Below are positions 33,331 to 45,968 of a stretch of 64,000 bases of DNA, piece after piece. The first letter of the stretch is position 1. Each line of letters begins with the position of its first letter. The stretch spans positions 1 through 64,000 of the forward strand of contig NW_027417508.1 of assembly GCF_009905375.1 (NCBI RefSeq), read 5' to 3'. The notes under the pieces were generated by a model. That model ran no database searches, was not told where the DNA came from, and worked only from the letters and a program-made list of their open reading frames with translations. This stretch comes from Apium graveolens (taxonomy: Eukaryota > Streptophyta > Magnoliopsida > Apiales > Apiaceae). Made by a program: the position numbers and the translations under genes.

Positions 33331-34156
33331 GGGTTAATTATCAAATATGTCACTTACTGCATCCAGATGTATCGAGTGAGTCACTAATTACAAAACTGAC
33401 TCAAATGAGTGGCTCTCATTTGAAATTTTGTATCAAAAATATCACTCCATCGTTAGTCAAAATTCTTAAAAGTACTCCCTCTGTCCCATCCATTTCTTTA
33501 CAGTTACTATTTTGGGCCGTCCCATCCATTTCTTTACATTCCAAAAATAGTAAACTTTTAATAATATAAAACACTATTACACCCACTAACTTCCTCCACT
33601 CTCTCAAATCTATTATTAAATATTAATAGGTCCCACTACTTTAACCACTTTTCATCACTTTTCATTACTTTACCTACTTATATATATATATATTGGTCTC
33701 CGTGCCCACCAGAGATGTAAACATCCTGGTGGGACGGAGGGAGTATTATATATTGAGTTTCACATATTTTTTGTGAATGATATTATATCCAAATGAAAGG
33801 TTCCGAGTTCTACTATTTTAGATAATATTGTTAGATTTTTAAAATTTTATCAACTATTTATTTTTATTTTTTAGACTATTTTATTTGAAATAAATAAAAA
33901 TAAATAGTAGATAAATTTTTAAAAATCTACAAATATTATCTAAAATACTAGAACCCCGAATCTTTCATTAAAATGTAATATCATTCATAAAAAATGTGTG
34001 AAACTCAATATATAGTACTTTTAAGAATTTCGACTAACGATAGAGTGATATTTTTATACAAATTTTCAAATGAGTGATTCATTTGAGTCGATTTTGTAAT
34101 CAGTGACTTACTTGATACATTTGGACGCAGTAAGTGACCTAATTGATAATTAACCC
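33331..34156. mobile_element. Foldback MITE with MULE-like 10-bp target duplication
   Basis: The termini GGGTTAATTATCAA and TTGATAATTAACCC are perfect inverses. The element is flanked by TACAATTTTT on both sides (33321-33330 and 34157-34166). The arms stay inverted over nearly the whole length, about 140 bp from each end and then on through AAAATAAATAGT-type blocks, apart from a second MITE nested in the left arm. It would fold into one long hairpin. The target-duplication length points to Mutator-like transposases; no ORF is present. Confidence 0.85.
33475..33743. mobile_element. Stowaway-type MITE nested in the foldback MITE
   Basis: The termini CTCCCTCTGTCCC and GGGACGGAGGGAG are flanked by TA on both sides, the signature of Stowaway (Tc1/mariner-type) MITEs. 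It is 269 bp. The uninterrupted right arm of the host MITE shows the pre-insertion site (TACTATATATTGAG). Confidence 0.9.
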
Positions 34157-34347
34157 TACAATTTTTGGACTTTCTTTGTTCTTATAAGTTACTGATATGC
34201 ATGCTTTTTATCTACATATTTTGTTTAGTTAATTGTCGTCTTGGCTTTGGCTTGTTAAATATTATATATAATTGCCTCTATGTTGCTGTAATAGTTAGTA
34301 TCTTCAACATTCTTGAAGAGATAATTAGTTATATATTATTTAGCCTA

Positions 34348-35340
34348 ATGGTTAGCGAAGCTGAGGTTCCCGTTGGTGGTGGTAGTTCTGGTGCATCTGC
34401 TGGGGTCATTGATTGGACCACTTACAATTTTCCACAAGCCGTTGAATTGACTAACTTTCCAGAGAAATTCAGTGGTGGCATCGGCTTTTCTCACTGGCAG
34501 AAAAGGATGAAATTGTGGTTGACTGTAAAGGGTTTGTGGCCGGTTGTGGAGTATGAGAAACCGGTTGTGGATCAAGAAAAGGCTGACACGGTTAAGGATT
34601 TTGTGAAGTGGGATGAGAAGGATGGGTTGCTAGGGCGGCCATTTCGGCTGCTCTAACTAACACCTTGTTTGATGTTTATTCTTCTGATGCTTACTCCGCA
34701 AAACTTTTATGGGAGAAGCTGGACCAGACACACAATACCGACTCACAAGGTCTGGAAAAGTATTATGTGGCTAAGTTCCTTGATATCAAGCTGGTGGACA
34801 ATAAGTCCGTGACTAAGCAAGTGCATGAGTTCGAGATGATAGTGCATGCTATGAAGGAGTCTGGAATGGACCTCCCTGAGAAGTTCAAGGTTATGAGCGT
34901 GATTAAAAAGCTCCCGAAGTCTTGGGAAGAGTTCTCTCTCTCCCTGAAAAAATAGAAATGAGAGATCAGCTGGACCAACCTTATGCTGGACATCTTGGTT
35001 CAAGAACAATACAAGTCCAAACAGGGACATGTGATGCCAACTGAGCATGGTACCTCGAAGGTAAATGTAGCAATTGTAGGACAAAATATGAAGGTTGTTG
35101 CTAAGAAAGTTAATAGTAATAAACCTAAGAGTGATAAAGACAAGGCCAAGAAACCAAAGGCAAACAAACCGTGTTTGTCTTGTGGGCAGATTGGGCACTG
35201 GAGTAAGGACTGCCCTACAAAGAAAGCGAAGAAAACTGAGGTAATAGCGCACGCGAATGCTGTGCTTAGAACCGCAAGTGGGCCCGTAGTGAACATGGTT
35301 GTTGGTGAGGCTACGGCTTCTGAAACCAACGTTGACCGGT
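34348..35340 (+). pseudogene. gag: Copia B gag, frameshifted
   Basis: Starts MVSEAEVPVGGGSSG at ATG 34348. It stays open to about 34624, where one G is missing relative to copy A (GATGGGTTGC against GGTGGGGTTGC). The frame resumes at 34665-34955 (VHEFEMIVHAMKESGMDLPEKF, a UBN2-type gag), is broken again near 34955-34985, and continues from 34983. The zinc knuckle CLSCGQIGHWSKDC (about 35170-35211) is intact. Confidence 0.85.
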
Positions 35341-36464
35341 ATGTATCCTACAACCCTGTACTATTTTCTACCTATCTGTCAAATGAATGGTTGATAGATA
35401 TTGGAGCTAATGTACATATTTGTGCTGATATTAGTTTATTTATATCTTATCAACAGAGTCATAGCCTGACAGTGAAGATGGGAAATGCAAGTGCTGCTCA
35501 AGTACATGGAGTAGGAAATTTGGACTTGAAGTTCCCTTTAGGAAGTATTCTATCTCTAACTAGAGTGCATCATGTTCCCGACATGCGTAGAAATATAATA
35601 AGTGGAAGCTGTTTAATTTCTAATGGTTTTGAAATCTCTTTCAAGTGTAATAAAGTAGTTCTTATTCATACTGGAACATTTTTTTGGCAAGGGTTACTTG
35701 TCAAATGGTTTATTTGTTATTAGTGCTGAACCCGTATTGGGGACTTTGAATAATGATATTATTCCTTTTGTTAACTGTGTTGAATCCTCAAATTTGTGGC
35801 ATGCTAGACTAGGTCACTTAAACTTTGATGTTCTTAAGAATATGATTAACTTAGAGTTGATTCCAAAACATACTATAAAAAAGAATTCTAAATTTCAAGT
35901 ATGTGTGTCTGCTAAATAAATAAGGAAACCTTTTCATAATATTGTTAGGGATTCAGACTAGTTATATTTAGTACACACTGATATTTATGAATTTGGTGGT
36001 ATGTTGACCAAAGACCAGTTTAGATACTTCATTACTTTTATAGATGATAGTAGCAGATATTGTTATATTTATTTACCTAGACATAAGGATGAAACACTTA
36101 GTAAATTCATTATATATAAAACTGAAGTAGAAAAGCAAACTAGTAAGGTACTTAAATGATTGAGATCTGGCAGAGGTGGTGAGTATACGAGTAACGCTTT
36201 TAATGAATTTTGTGCAAACAATGATATAGTTCATGAAGTTACTCCACCATACACACATGAGTCTAATAGGGTTGATGAGCAAAAGAACAGAACATTTAAA
36301 GATATGATTAATATTATGCTTATTGACTCTGGGTTGCCTAAATACATGTGGGGAGAGGCTCTAAATACGATGTGCCATATTTTGAATATAGTCCCTCTGA
36401 AACACATGGATAAGACACCCTTGGAGTTATGGAAAGGCATGATGACTAGTCTTAAGTATCTTCG
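35341..36464 (+). pseudogene. pol: Copia B pol, part 1 (protease and integrase)
   Basis: Protease is present, but its catalytic triplet reads DIG instead of DTG (ATT at 35400-35402; copy A has ACT). Integrase pieces follow with stops at 35917-35919 (TAA; CAA in A) and 36157-36159 (TGA; CGA in A). The second catalytic Asp is lost (RSGRGGEY against RSDRGGEY in A), while the Glu remains in DEQKNRT. The frame ends at CTTCG, where element E is inserted. This copy is inactive. Confidence 0.85.
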
Positions 36465-39400
36465 TGTGATATCCCGTATTTTCAGAATTATTATTATTAA
36501 TATTTGAATATGTTTAGGTGATTTTCTGATTTAGAAGAAATAAAATGGTGGATATTTTATTCCTATTTGATGAGTTTGTATTATTAAATGGTAATGTGCT
36601 AATTGTTGAGTGTTATATCGATCCTTGTTAATTTCTAAAAATATTTGCTTAAATGTATTATTTTCAAAAGTTTATTTGAAAACCGATCATTTATTGATAT
36701 CGGTAAATTGAGTTCGTTTAGTAATATTAGGGATTGGATGGATATTATGTCTGCTATGTGTTGTATGTAATATTAATTGTGTGTGACTTAGTTGTGATTG
36801 ATGATTATTTGTATTATTAAATACTGAGTCGTATCGTTTTGTTTTTGTCTTTAAAAGTGATTTTATTGAAAATCTAATTTCATAAATATTTAAATTATCT
36901 TTCAAAAATATTTTTATGATTTTATAATTACAATAATTATATTTGGGATTTTATAAAATTTAGAAATCAATATTTCATCAATTATTTAGCCCTGTATGAT
37001 TTTTAGATTTCATTTATTTGTAAAATCCGTATTTAATTCCAAAATTCTTCAAAAATTATGAAACTCATATTTATTTAAGTTTGAAATATTCTGAGAATTT
37101 CAAAATTATTTTGGGAATTTTTAGGATTAATTTTAACCGCGCGTTGAATCGTTTAATTGATAAAAGCGGGTATAAATTGCGTTTCAAAAATTGTTTTAAA
37201 ATTTCGAAATTTATGTTTTTATAAACTTCGGGATATTTGTAACATTTTAAGACTATTTTTGTGATTTTCTGAATTTGTTTCAAGTGCAGCTCGGTTCGTT
37301 AAATTGTGTAATGCGGGTATAACGCGCAAGTCAAAAATGCTTTAAAAATTATAAAAATTTTATTTTATTAGTTTTTAATTATCCTGAGAATTTTAGAATT
37401 TGTTTGGTAATTTTCTGATTTTATTTACCGGCGCGTTTATTCGATAAGTTGAGAAATGCGGGGCAAAACAAAATTTTCAGATATAAATAAGGATATGTTG
37501 CTGTGATCTGTTGAAAAAAAAAAAAAAAACAAAAAAAAAAAAAAAAAAAAAAACAAATGAGAAAACGTGGCAGGAGGCCACCACCCCCACCTGCCACCCC
37601 TGTAAACAAAACCCCCTCCCTTACATTATCAACATCCTCCTCTCCCCCTTCTCTCTGTCTCTCCCCTCTCTGTTATATTTTATTTTTTTTATTTTTCAAA
37701 AAAATTCATATCTTGCAAACCGTATATCCAAATTTCAATTGGTATATATATAAACGATCAGCGCTTCAATACCTACGTATAGGTATATATATTGCAAGGT
37801 TTTGACAAGAAAATTTGCGGAGCATATTTCCGTTATATTTCTGTTTTAATTTATTTTCGGGGCGTAGAAAAAGAGTTTGGAGGTGGTGATTACTCCACAT
37901 GGCATCTCAGCGTGTATATATCTATTGCTATTAATTTCGGATTTTTCTGGAGATATTTTCCGGACATCAGATTTTCTCTTCGGGGTGATCAGAATTTATT
38001 TTGGGTAACGATTCCGAAATTTCGCCTTCGTACTTATGTATATTATAGCATGTTAGTGTTTATATATTTATTTCATAATTTTTAGAAATTGTTGGAGAAG
38101 TCACTTTTGGTCCGAGTTTTGGTTCAGGTGGCCGTGTTATTCATTTCTGGAGTGTTTATATGCGTAAATATAAATTATTGTGTTGATTGTTGTTGGTTGT
38201 GTCGATATGATATCGACTGGCAGTCCGAGAAATAGAGGAGGTGCTGTCCAATTTCCAAGAAAATATTATTTTAAATTATTTTACAGGCTCAATAATTCTT
38301 CTAAAATTATTTCGAGTGTTCGAGCACTATTATTTAGTTATAAATAATTCGGAGACCTGTTTTAATTCCGAAAAATGTTCAAAAATTCATATTAAATAAA
38401 CCGTTCGTCCGTTTAATACGAAACGAACGCCTCCAGACTCAGAAAAATATTCCGCTTTCATTAAAAATACTTTCGAGACCCAAATCATTTTGTTTCGAAA
38501 GGTCGCTTGTTTTACAAGTTATTCCGAGTCGATTATTTATCGATAAATCATATTTTGACCTGATTTTAGTTTTAAACTTATCGAGTCGAACTTTTTGACG
38601 AACCGAGTCATATGTGATGTGAATTATGTGATACGTGGATTATGTGATTACGTGCTACGTGAATTATGTGCATACGTGGGTCAATGGTCTTGTGTTTGAC
38701 TGTCTTCTTTATATGCGGGTTGTCGTATGGGTAGACAATAGGGTTTTGACGCGTAGTTCGTCGAGTGATTATCGTTTAGACAATTAAAGTTATATCTTTT
38801 AATTATAGATGCGGATCTCTCGAGTTGATCGGGACAAGACGTTGGATAAGGAATGAGATGGAATGGTATTGGGTATCTGGCTTCTAGCAATCGCAGGAGC
38901 AGCATATCAGTCAAGTGTTGAAAAGAAGGACAGTGATGTATTGAGACAGAATGTCAGAATAGATGCGTCATTGCGAGTGTGACTAACTGCTAAAATCCAA
39001 AGGCAAGTACCCCTGACTTCACTTATCATTCAAGTGACGTTTATTTCGAATTATATTATGCAAGTATTGTTTTCCCTATTCTCAGTTTAGAATCGATAAA
39101 TGTTTTACATATCGCTGAATTATCATGCAAATATTCTTCTGTTATTCTATGTTCAGAATAGCTAAGTGATTTTACTTATCAACTTATTGGATTTACAAAT
39201 GTTTTGGATTTTGAGAAAGATGACGTTGTTTTGGTTTTTCTGCCCAAGTAAATGGGGGAATAAAAGTTTTTAAGGGTGTCGAGTATTATGACCCCTCTCA
39301 ATAAAATGTTTTTAAGATTGGATGGTTGCGTAAGAGGCCGTGGCGGCGGTCCAGTGTGAGTTATGTGTTATACAGGATATAACACCTTGCTAGGCCGATA

Positions 39401-40521
39401 TGTGCCTTGGGTACCCCTTTGTTTAGTTGGATATGCTTAGGCATACCGGTGTTGCTCCGCGGCTGATCACCGGCGGCAACACACCGTCGTTCGAGGATTC
39501 CAATCTAAATTATTATATTGCTTTTGACATCTTACAAGGAAAGATTATTAAGTATTTTGTTTTCGGATAAAAGATGAAATGTAGTTTAGATTCAGTTTCT
39601 GATTTTGAGAATACTTAGTTTGTTGTTAAATATCAAAGGTGGTATTAGTACAGATGATTGGTGTTGACTTCAGTATGAGATGTTGTGAGCATCAAAGTTC
39701 GTAGTGATATCTAATTTGATATGATAACAAAATAAGTATTAATATCAAGAGTTGAGTTTTGGGTAAAGTTTATGATTCATTCCCTGATCATTGTTTCATG
39801 TTATTGTGGTTTACCATATTTCCGTAAACACTGTTTTTACGAGTTTTATTCTCGTCAAGATTCAAAGTATTGCTGAAGCATGTCGCTCAAGAATATCAAA
39901 ATGGTTTTGAATACAATTAAGGAATCAATTCTGGGGTTCCTTAACTAAAGTTTTATGATTCAGCAATTATGATTTTTAAATGTTCTGCGCTGATGCAGAT
40001 GTCGGTTTTATATCAAAACGACCCTATATATGTTATAATTAACTTGCTGAGCATTTCTTCCGCTCATACTTGCCTGTTTTCAAATTTAACCTCCAGTGAG
40101 GATTAGCTTGCGCTGTTTAGCTGCGTAATTCGAGGAAGCAAAGAAGAAGCTTTTGGAAGGTGGTTGGTCCAGGGTTTGCGGACTAGTGTAAGTTTTATTA
40201 TGTAAAGTTGTTTATATTATATTATATTATAGTTTTGTATTTTATTTGGGCCTAGTATACTTCATTTCGAAGTTATACTAGTGGGTTTAGTTTTGAGTTG
40301 GAATTTATTGAAAAGAGATTTAAAAGAAAGTGAAAAAAAATTATTGTGGAATTTGGATATCTTGTTTCTAGAACTGTAACCTTAAAAGATCTTGGATTAG
40401 TTGGGGTCATTTATGTTAAATATCTTCCGCTGGCATTTGTTTATTGATTAAACAGGTTAATTTGGATTGAGGTTTCATAGTGACGACCAAATCCTCTGAC
40501 CCCGGATTTGGGGGCGTTACA
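36465..40521 (+). mobile_element. 5' LTR of element E
   Basis: TGTGATATCCCG...GGGGGCGTTACA. Contains an interrupted A-tract (16 A, C, 23 A at 37514-37553) followed by a C-rich and then CT-rich block (37565-37680), probably around the transcription start. It also holds a GC-rich inverted pair near 39440-39490 (CGGTGTTGCTCCGCGGCTGA and its partner) that could form a hairpin. Confidence 0.9.
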
Positions 40522-41909
40522 GGTTGGTATCAGAGCTGAGGTTATAGTAAACTAGAAACGAGAGTGTGTAGGAGTGTGTATAGCTATGTGAGGACGTTTG
40601 AGCTCATATCGAGTTCCTGTTGGACTATTGAATATAGTACCAACGAATAAGTTAAGATAAGGCGTATTTGTTTGAGATGATTGTGCTGAACTGGATGGAA
40701 CTCCGGGAAGCTGCAAATTTCTATTGTGGAATCTTCCGAGACTACGATTCGACGATGATGGATATTATCGATATCCTTAGAATATGAAGAAGTATCTAGA
40801 ATCGGATGACGAGTCAACAGAAGAGTTCAAATTCAAGATAAATATTAAGACTTTGGCAATACCTTCTCTTTCTATAATTTCTTTTGGCTTCTCTCAAAAA
40901 GGGATATCTGTTAGAGGATATATTCCCTACCACTCATTTTCAATCATAACTATGTTTTAAATGTGCCAGAGGTTGTCATGAAGCCTATTTTTCAGGTTTT
41001 GATAGCTCTGCTAAGTTATGAATATTTAACTTCCACTTTTCTTATTTGGTGGATAGTTTCTTGGTGATGTGACACCACTTGCTCATTTTGGTGCCGGAAT
41101 TTTGTTCTCTGGATTTCATTTCCTTCAGAAATATCAGTTTTGAAATCTTTTCAGTTTTATTCATTTGATTTTGAATTCTTTGATATTTTTATTCCGACTG
41201 AGATGAACAACCCTAATTATAGGGGAAACAAGGTATACCTGTCTGTGTGATAGGAGTTGGATGGGACGCCATCACTTGTGTGTGTTGTGAATACATGAAG
41301 GTTAACAACCTTTAGTAGTGTCTTAATTTGGACACGCAATACCAAGTTCGTTTGATCATATTGATCTCTCAGTTATTCTTTCATTTCAACAATACTTTTT
41401 CACAAATTCAGATTTTGGTCCTGTTATGATATAAAAAAAAAAAAAAAAAATTTCTTTTTGAAATTCCATGATTTTATCATCTCAAACATTCGAAGGTATT
41501 CCAATCAAGTTAAGCTGAGTTTTCCTGGTCAAGTCAAAGCAGGGTTATGTGATGGGATTATCAAGAGCAACAGTGGATTGCAATGCGATTAAAATATCAA
41601 AGGTGTATAGCGAAGTCAATCTGTTTCTTTATTTCTCTATCTTTTTCTTTCTTTTCTTCCCTCTATCTTTCTCTCTATTCTTCTTTCTCGCAATCAGTAA
41701 AGCGATTCTATTGAGGAATTGGTCAAAGGATGTAGACGGAACAGTGGTACACAGTGAAGCTCCTGTAAAAATTTTATTATACCAGGAATACAAGATTTGT
41801 TTAAGATTATGGAAAATTGAGGTTATTTGGAAATGGAAAGTTGGTTAGAAAACCCTAAGTGCTGTCTTCTGCTGATTCCGAGGACGGAATCCTTATAAGG
41901 AGGGTAGAT
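40522..41909 (+). other. Internal region of element E, no coding capacity
   Basis: 1.4 kb with stops in every frame and no retrotransposon motif. It starts with the primer binding site (40522-40536), includes an 18-A run near 41432-41449 and a CT-rich block (41635-41690), and ends in the polypurine tract (about 41897-41909). Confidence 0.8.
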
Positions 41910-44900
41910 TGTGATATCCCGTATTTTCAGAATTATTATTATTAATATTTGAATATGTTTAGGTGATTTTCTGATTTAGAAGAAATAAAATGGTGGATAT
42001 TTTATTCCTATTTGATGAGTTTGTATTATTAAATGGTAATGTGCTAATTGTTGAGTGTTATATCGATCCTTGTTAATTTCTAAAAATATTTGCTTAAATG
42101 TATTATTTTCAAAAGTTTATTTGAAAACCGATCATTTATTGATATCGGTAAATTGAGTTCGTTTAGTAATATTAGGGATTGGATGGATATTATGTCTGCT
42201 ATGTGTTGTATGTAATATTAATTGTGTGTGACTTAGTTGTGATTGATGATTATTTGTATTATTAAATACTGAGTCGTATCGTTTTGTTTTTGTCTTTAAA
42301 AGTGATTTTATTGAAAATCTAATTTCATAAATATTTAAATTATCTTTCAAAAATATTTTTATGATTTTATAATTACAATAATTATATTTGGGATTTTATA
42401 AAATTTAGAAATCAATATTTCATCAATTATTTAGCCCTGTATGATTTTTAGATTTCATTTATTTGTAAAATCCGTATTTAATTCCAAAATTCTTCAAAAA
42501 TTATGAAACTCATATTTATTTAAGTTTGAAATATTCTGAGAATTTCAAAATTATTTTGGGAATTTTTAGGATTAATTTTAACCGCGCGTTGAATCGTTTA
42601 ATTGATAAAAGCGGGTATAAATTGCGTTTCAAAAATTGTTTTAAAATTTCGAAATTTATGTTTTTATAAACTTCGGGATATTTGTAACATTTTAAGACTA
42701 TTTTTGTGATTTTCTGAATTTGTTTCAAGTGCAGCTCGGTTCGTTAAATTGTGTAATGCGGGTATAACGCGCAAGTCAAAAATGCTTTAAAAATTATAAA
42801 AATTTTATTTTATTAGTTTTTAATTATCCTGAGAATTTTAGAATTTGTTTGGTAATTTTCTGATTTTATTTACCGGCGCGTTTATTCGATAAGTTGAGAA
42901 ATGCGGGGCAAAACAAAATTTTCAGATATAAATAAGGATATGTTGCTGTGATCTGTTGAAAAAAAAAAAAACAAAAAAAAAAAAAAAAAAAAAAACAAAT
43001 GAGAAAACGTGGCAGGAGGCCACCACCCCCACCTGCCACCCCTGTAAACAAAACCCCCTCCCTTACATTATCAACATCCTCCTCTCCCCCTTCTCTCTGT
43101 CTCTCCCCTCTCTGTTATATTTTATTTTTTTTATTTTTCAAAAAAATTCATATCTTGCAAACCGTATATCCAAATTTCAATTGGTATATATATAAACGAT
43201 CAGCGCTTCAATACCTACGTATAGGTATATATATTGCAAGGTTTTGACAAGAAAATTTGCGGAGCATATTTCCGTTATATTTCTGTTTTAATTTATTTTC
43301 GGGGCGTAGAAAAAGAGTTTGGAGGTGGTGATTACTCCACATGGCATCTCAGCGTGTATATATCTATTGCTATTAATTTCGGATTTTTCTGGAGATATTT
43401 TCCGGACATCAGATTTTCTCTTCGGGGTGATCAGAATTTATTTTGGGTAACGATTCCGAAATTTCGCCTTCGTACTTATGTATATTATAGCATGTTAGTG
43501 TTTATATATTTATTTCATAATTTTTAGAAATTGTTGGAGAAGTCACTTTTGGTCCGAGTTTTGGTTCAGGTGGCCGTGTTATTCATTTCTGGAGTGTTTA
43601 TATGCGTAAATATAAATTATTGTGTTGATTGTTGTTGGTTGTGTCGATATGATATCGACTGGCAGTCCGAGAAATAGAGGAGGTGCTGTCCAATTTCCAA
43701 GAAAATATTATTTTAAATTATTTTACAGGCTCAATAATTCTTCTAAAATTATTTCGAGTGTTCGAGCACTATTATTTAGTTATAAATAATTCGGAGACCT
43801 GTTTTAATTCCGAAAAATGTTCAAAAATTCATATTAAATAAACCGTTCGTCCGTTTAATACGAAACGAACGCCTCCAGACTCAGAAAAATATTCCGCTTT
43901 CATTAAAAATACTTTCGAGACCCAAATCATTTTGTTTCGAAAGGTCGCTTGTTTTACAAGTTATTCCGAGTCGATTATTTATCGATAAATCATATTTTGA
44001 CCTGATTTTAGTTTTAAACTTATCGAGTCGAACTTTTTGACGAACCGAGTCATATGTGATGTGAATTATGTGATACGTGGATTATGTGATTACGTGCTAC
44101 GTGAATTATGTGCATACGTGGGTCAATGGTCTTGTGTTTGACTGTCTTCTTTATATGCGGGTTGTCGTATGGGTAGACAATAGGGTTTTGACGCGTAGTT
44201 CGTCGAGTGATTATCGTTTAGACAATTAAAGTTATATCTTTTAATTATAGATGCGGATCTCTCGAGTTGATCGGGACAAGACGTTGGATAAGGAATGAGA
44301 TGGAATGGTATTGGGTATCTGGCTTCTAGCAATCGCAGGAGCAGCATATCAGTCAAGTGTTGAAAAGAAGGACAGTGATGTATTGAGACAGAATGTCAGA
44401 ATAGATGCGTCATTGCGAGTGTGACTAACTGCTAAAATCCAAAGGCAAGTACCCCTGACTTCACTTATCATTCAAGTGACGTTTATTTCGAATTATATTA
44501 TGCAAGTATTGTTTTCCCTATTCTCAGTTTAGAATCGATAAATGTTTTACATATCGCTGAATTATCATGCAAATATTCTTCTGTTATTCTATGTTCAGAA
44601 TAGCTAAGTGATTTTACTTATCAACTTATTGGATTTACAAATGTTTTGGATTTTGAGAAAGATGACGTTGTTTTGGTTTTTCTGCCCAAGTAAATGGGGG
44701 AATAAAAGTTTTTAAGGGTGTCGAGTATTATGACCCCTCTCAATAAAATGTTTTTAAGATTGGATGGTTGCGTAAGAGGCCGTGGCGGCGGTCCAGTGTG
44801 AGTTATGTGTTATACAGGATATAACACCTTGCTAGGCCGATATGTGCCTTGGGTACCCCTTTGTTTAGTTGGATATGCTTAGGCATACCGGTGTTGCTCC

Positions 44901-45963
44901 GCGGCTGATCACCGGCGGCAACACACCGTCGTTCGAGGATTCCAATCTAAATTATTATATTGCTTTTGACATCTTACAAGGAAAGATTATTAAGTATTTT
45001 GTTTTCGGATAAAAGATGAAATGTAGTTTAGATTCAGTTTCTGATTTTGAGAATACTTAGTTTGTTGTTAAATATCAAAGGTGGTATTAGTACAGATGAT
45101 TGGTGTTGACTTCAGTATGAGATGTTGTGAGCATCAAAGTTCGTAGTGATATCTAATTTGATATGATAACAAAATAAGTATTAATATCAAGAGTTGAGTT
45201 TTGGGTAAAGTTTATGATTCATTCCCTGATCATTGTTTCATGTTATTGTGGTTTACCATATTTCCGTAAACACTGTTTTTACGAGTTTTATTCTCGTCAA
45301 GATTCAAAGTATTGCTGAAGCATGTCGCTCAAGAATATCAAAATGGTTTTGAATACAATTAAGGAATCAATTCTGGGGTTCCTTAACTAAAGTTTTATGA
45401 TTCAGCAATTATGATTTTTAAATGTTCTGCGCTGATGCAGATGTCGGTTTTATATCAAAACGACCCTATATATGTTATAATTAACTTGCTGAGCATTTCT
45501 TCCGCTCATACTTGCCTGTTTTCAAATTTAACCTCCAGTGAGGATTAGCTTGCGCTGTTTAGCTGCGTAATTCGAGGAAGCAAAGAAAAAGCTTTTGGAA
45601 GGTGGTTGGTCCAGGGTTTGCGGACTAGTGTAAGTTTTATTATGTAAAGTTGTTTATATTATATTATATTATAGTTTTGTATTTTATTTGGGCCTAGTAT
45701 ACTTCATTTCGAAGTTATACTAGTGGGTTTAGTTTTGAGTTGGAATTTATTGAAAAGAGATTTAAAAGAAAGTGAAAAAAAATTATTGTGGAATTTGGAT
45801 ATCTTGTTTCTAGAACTGTAACCTTAAAAGATCTTGGATTAGTTGGGGTCATTTATGTTAAATATCTTCCGCTGGCATTTGTTTATTGATTAAACAGGTT
45901 AATTTGGATTGAGGTTTCATAGTGACGACCAAATCCTCTGACCCCGGATTTGGGGGCGTTACA
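41910..45963 (+). mobile_element. 3' LTR of element E
   Basis: Nearly identical to the 5' LTR. The length difference of 3 bp is fully accounted for by the first A-run (13 A here, 16 A there). One substitution was noticed (GCAAAGAAAAAGC near 45580 against GCAAAGAAGAAGC near 40140). Confidence 0.9.
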
Positions 45964-45968
45964 CTTCG

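Larger units (their letters stand above)
32365..34309 (+). mobile_element. 5' LTR of copia element B
   Basis: 1945 bp including an 826-bp MITE and its 10-bp duplication, so about 1109 bp of LTR. The 3' LTR is about 1096 bp once its insertion is removed, which is consistent. A TATA-like block and a conserved leader (TTTTTCCGGCGAGTGAG, CCTGGAGGAGG, AACACAGCAGGTGGGGGCAA) precede the gag start. Confidence 0.85.
36465..45963 (+). mobile_element. LARD-type non-autonomous Gypsy element E with 4-kb LTRs
   Basis: Two long terminal repeats (36465-40521, 4057 bp; 41910-45963, 4054 bp) enclose only 1388 bp. The target duplication CTTCG is perfect (36460-36464 and 45964-45968). The primer site GGTTGGTATCAGAGC at 40522 matches initiator Met tRNA, and a purine-rich AAGGAGGGTAGAT precedes the 3' LTR. 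No gag, protease, RT, integrase or chromodomain can be seen, so it must move with proteins of another element. LTR ends (CCCCGGATTTGGGGGCGTTACA) and primer spacing look like plant Ty3/Gypsy elements; that superfamily call is an inference. Confidence 0.9.

Noticed and set aside
34310..34330. Primer binding site for family A/B after the 5' LTR
   Set aside because: TTCTTGAAGAGATAATTA does not match initiator Met tRNA as in the other elements; another tRNA or an internal tRNA part could be the primer, but I cannot name it.
37511..38085. Several open frames (Lys-rich, Pro/Thr-rich, and a 97-codon frame) inside the LTR of element E, repeated at 42956-43527
   Set aside because: Exact duplicates in both LTRs simply because LTRs are identical; low complexity or no domain. 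They lie in the probable leader of the LTR.
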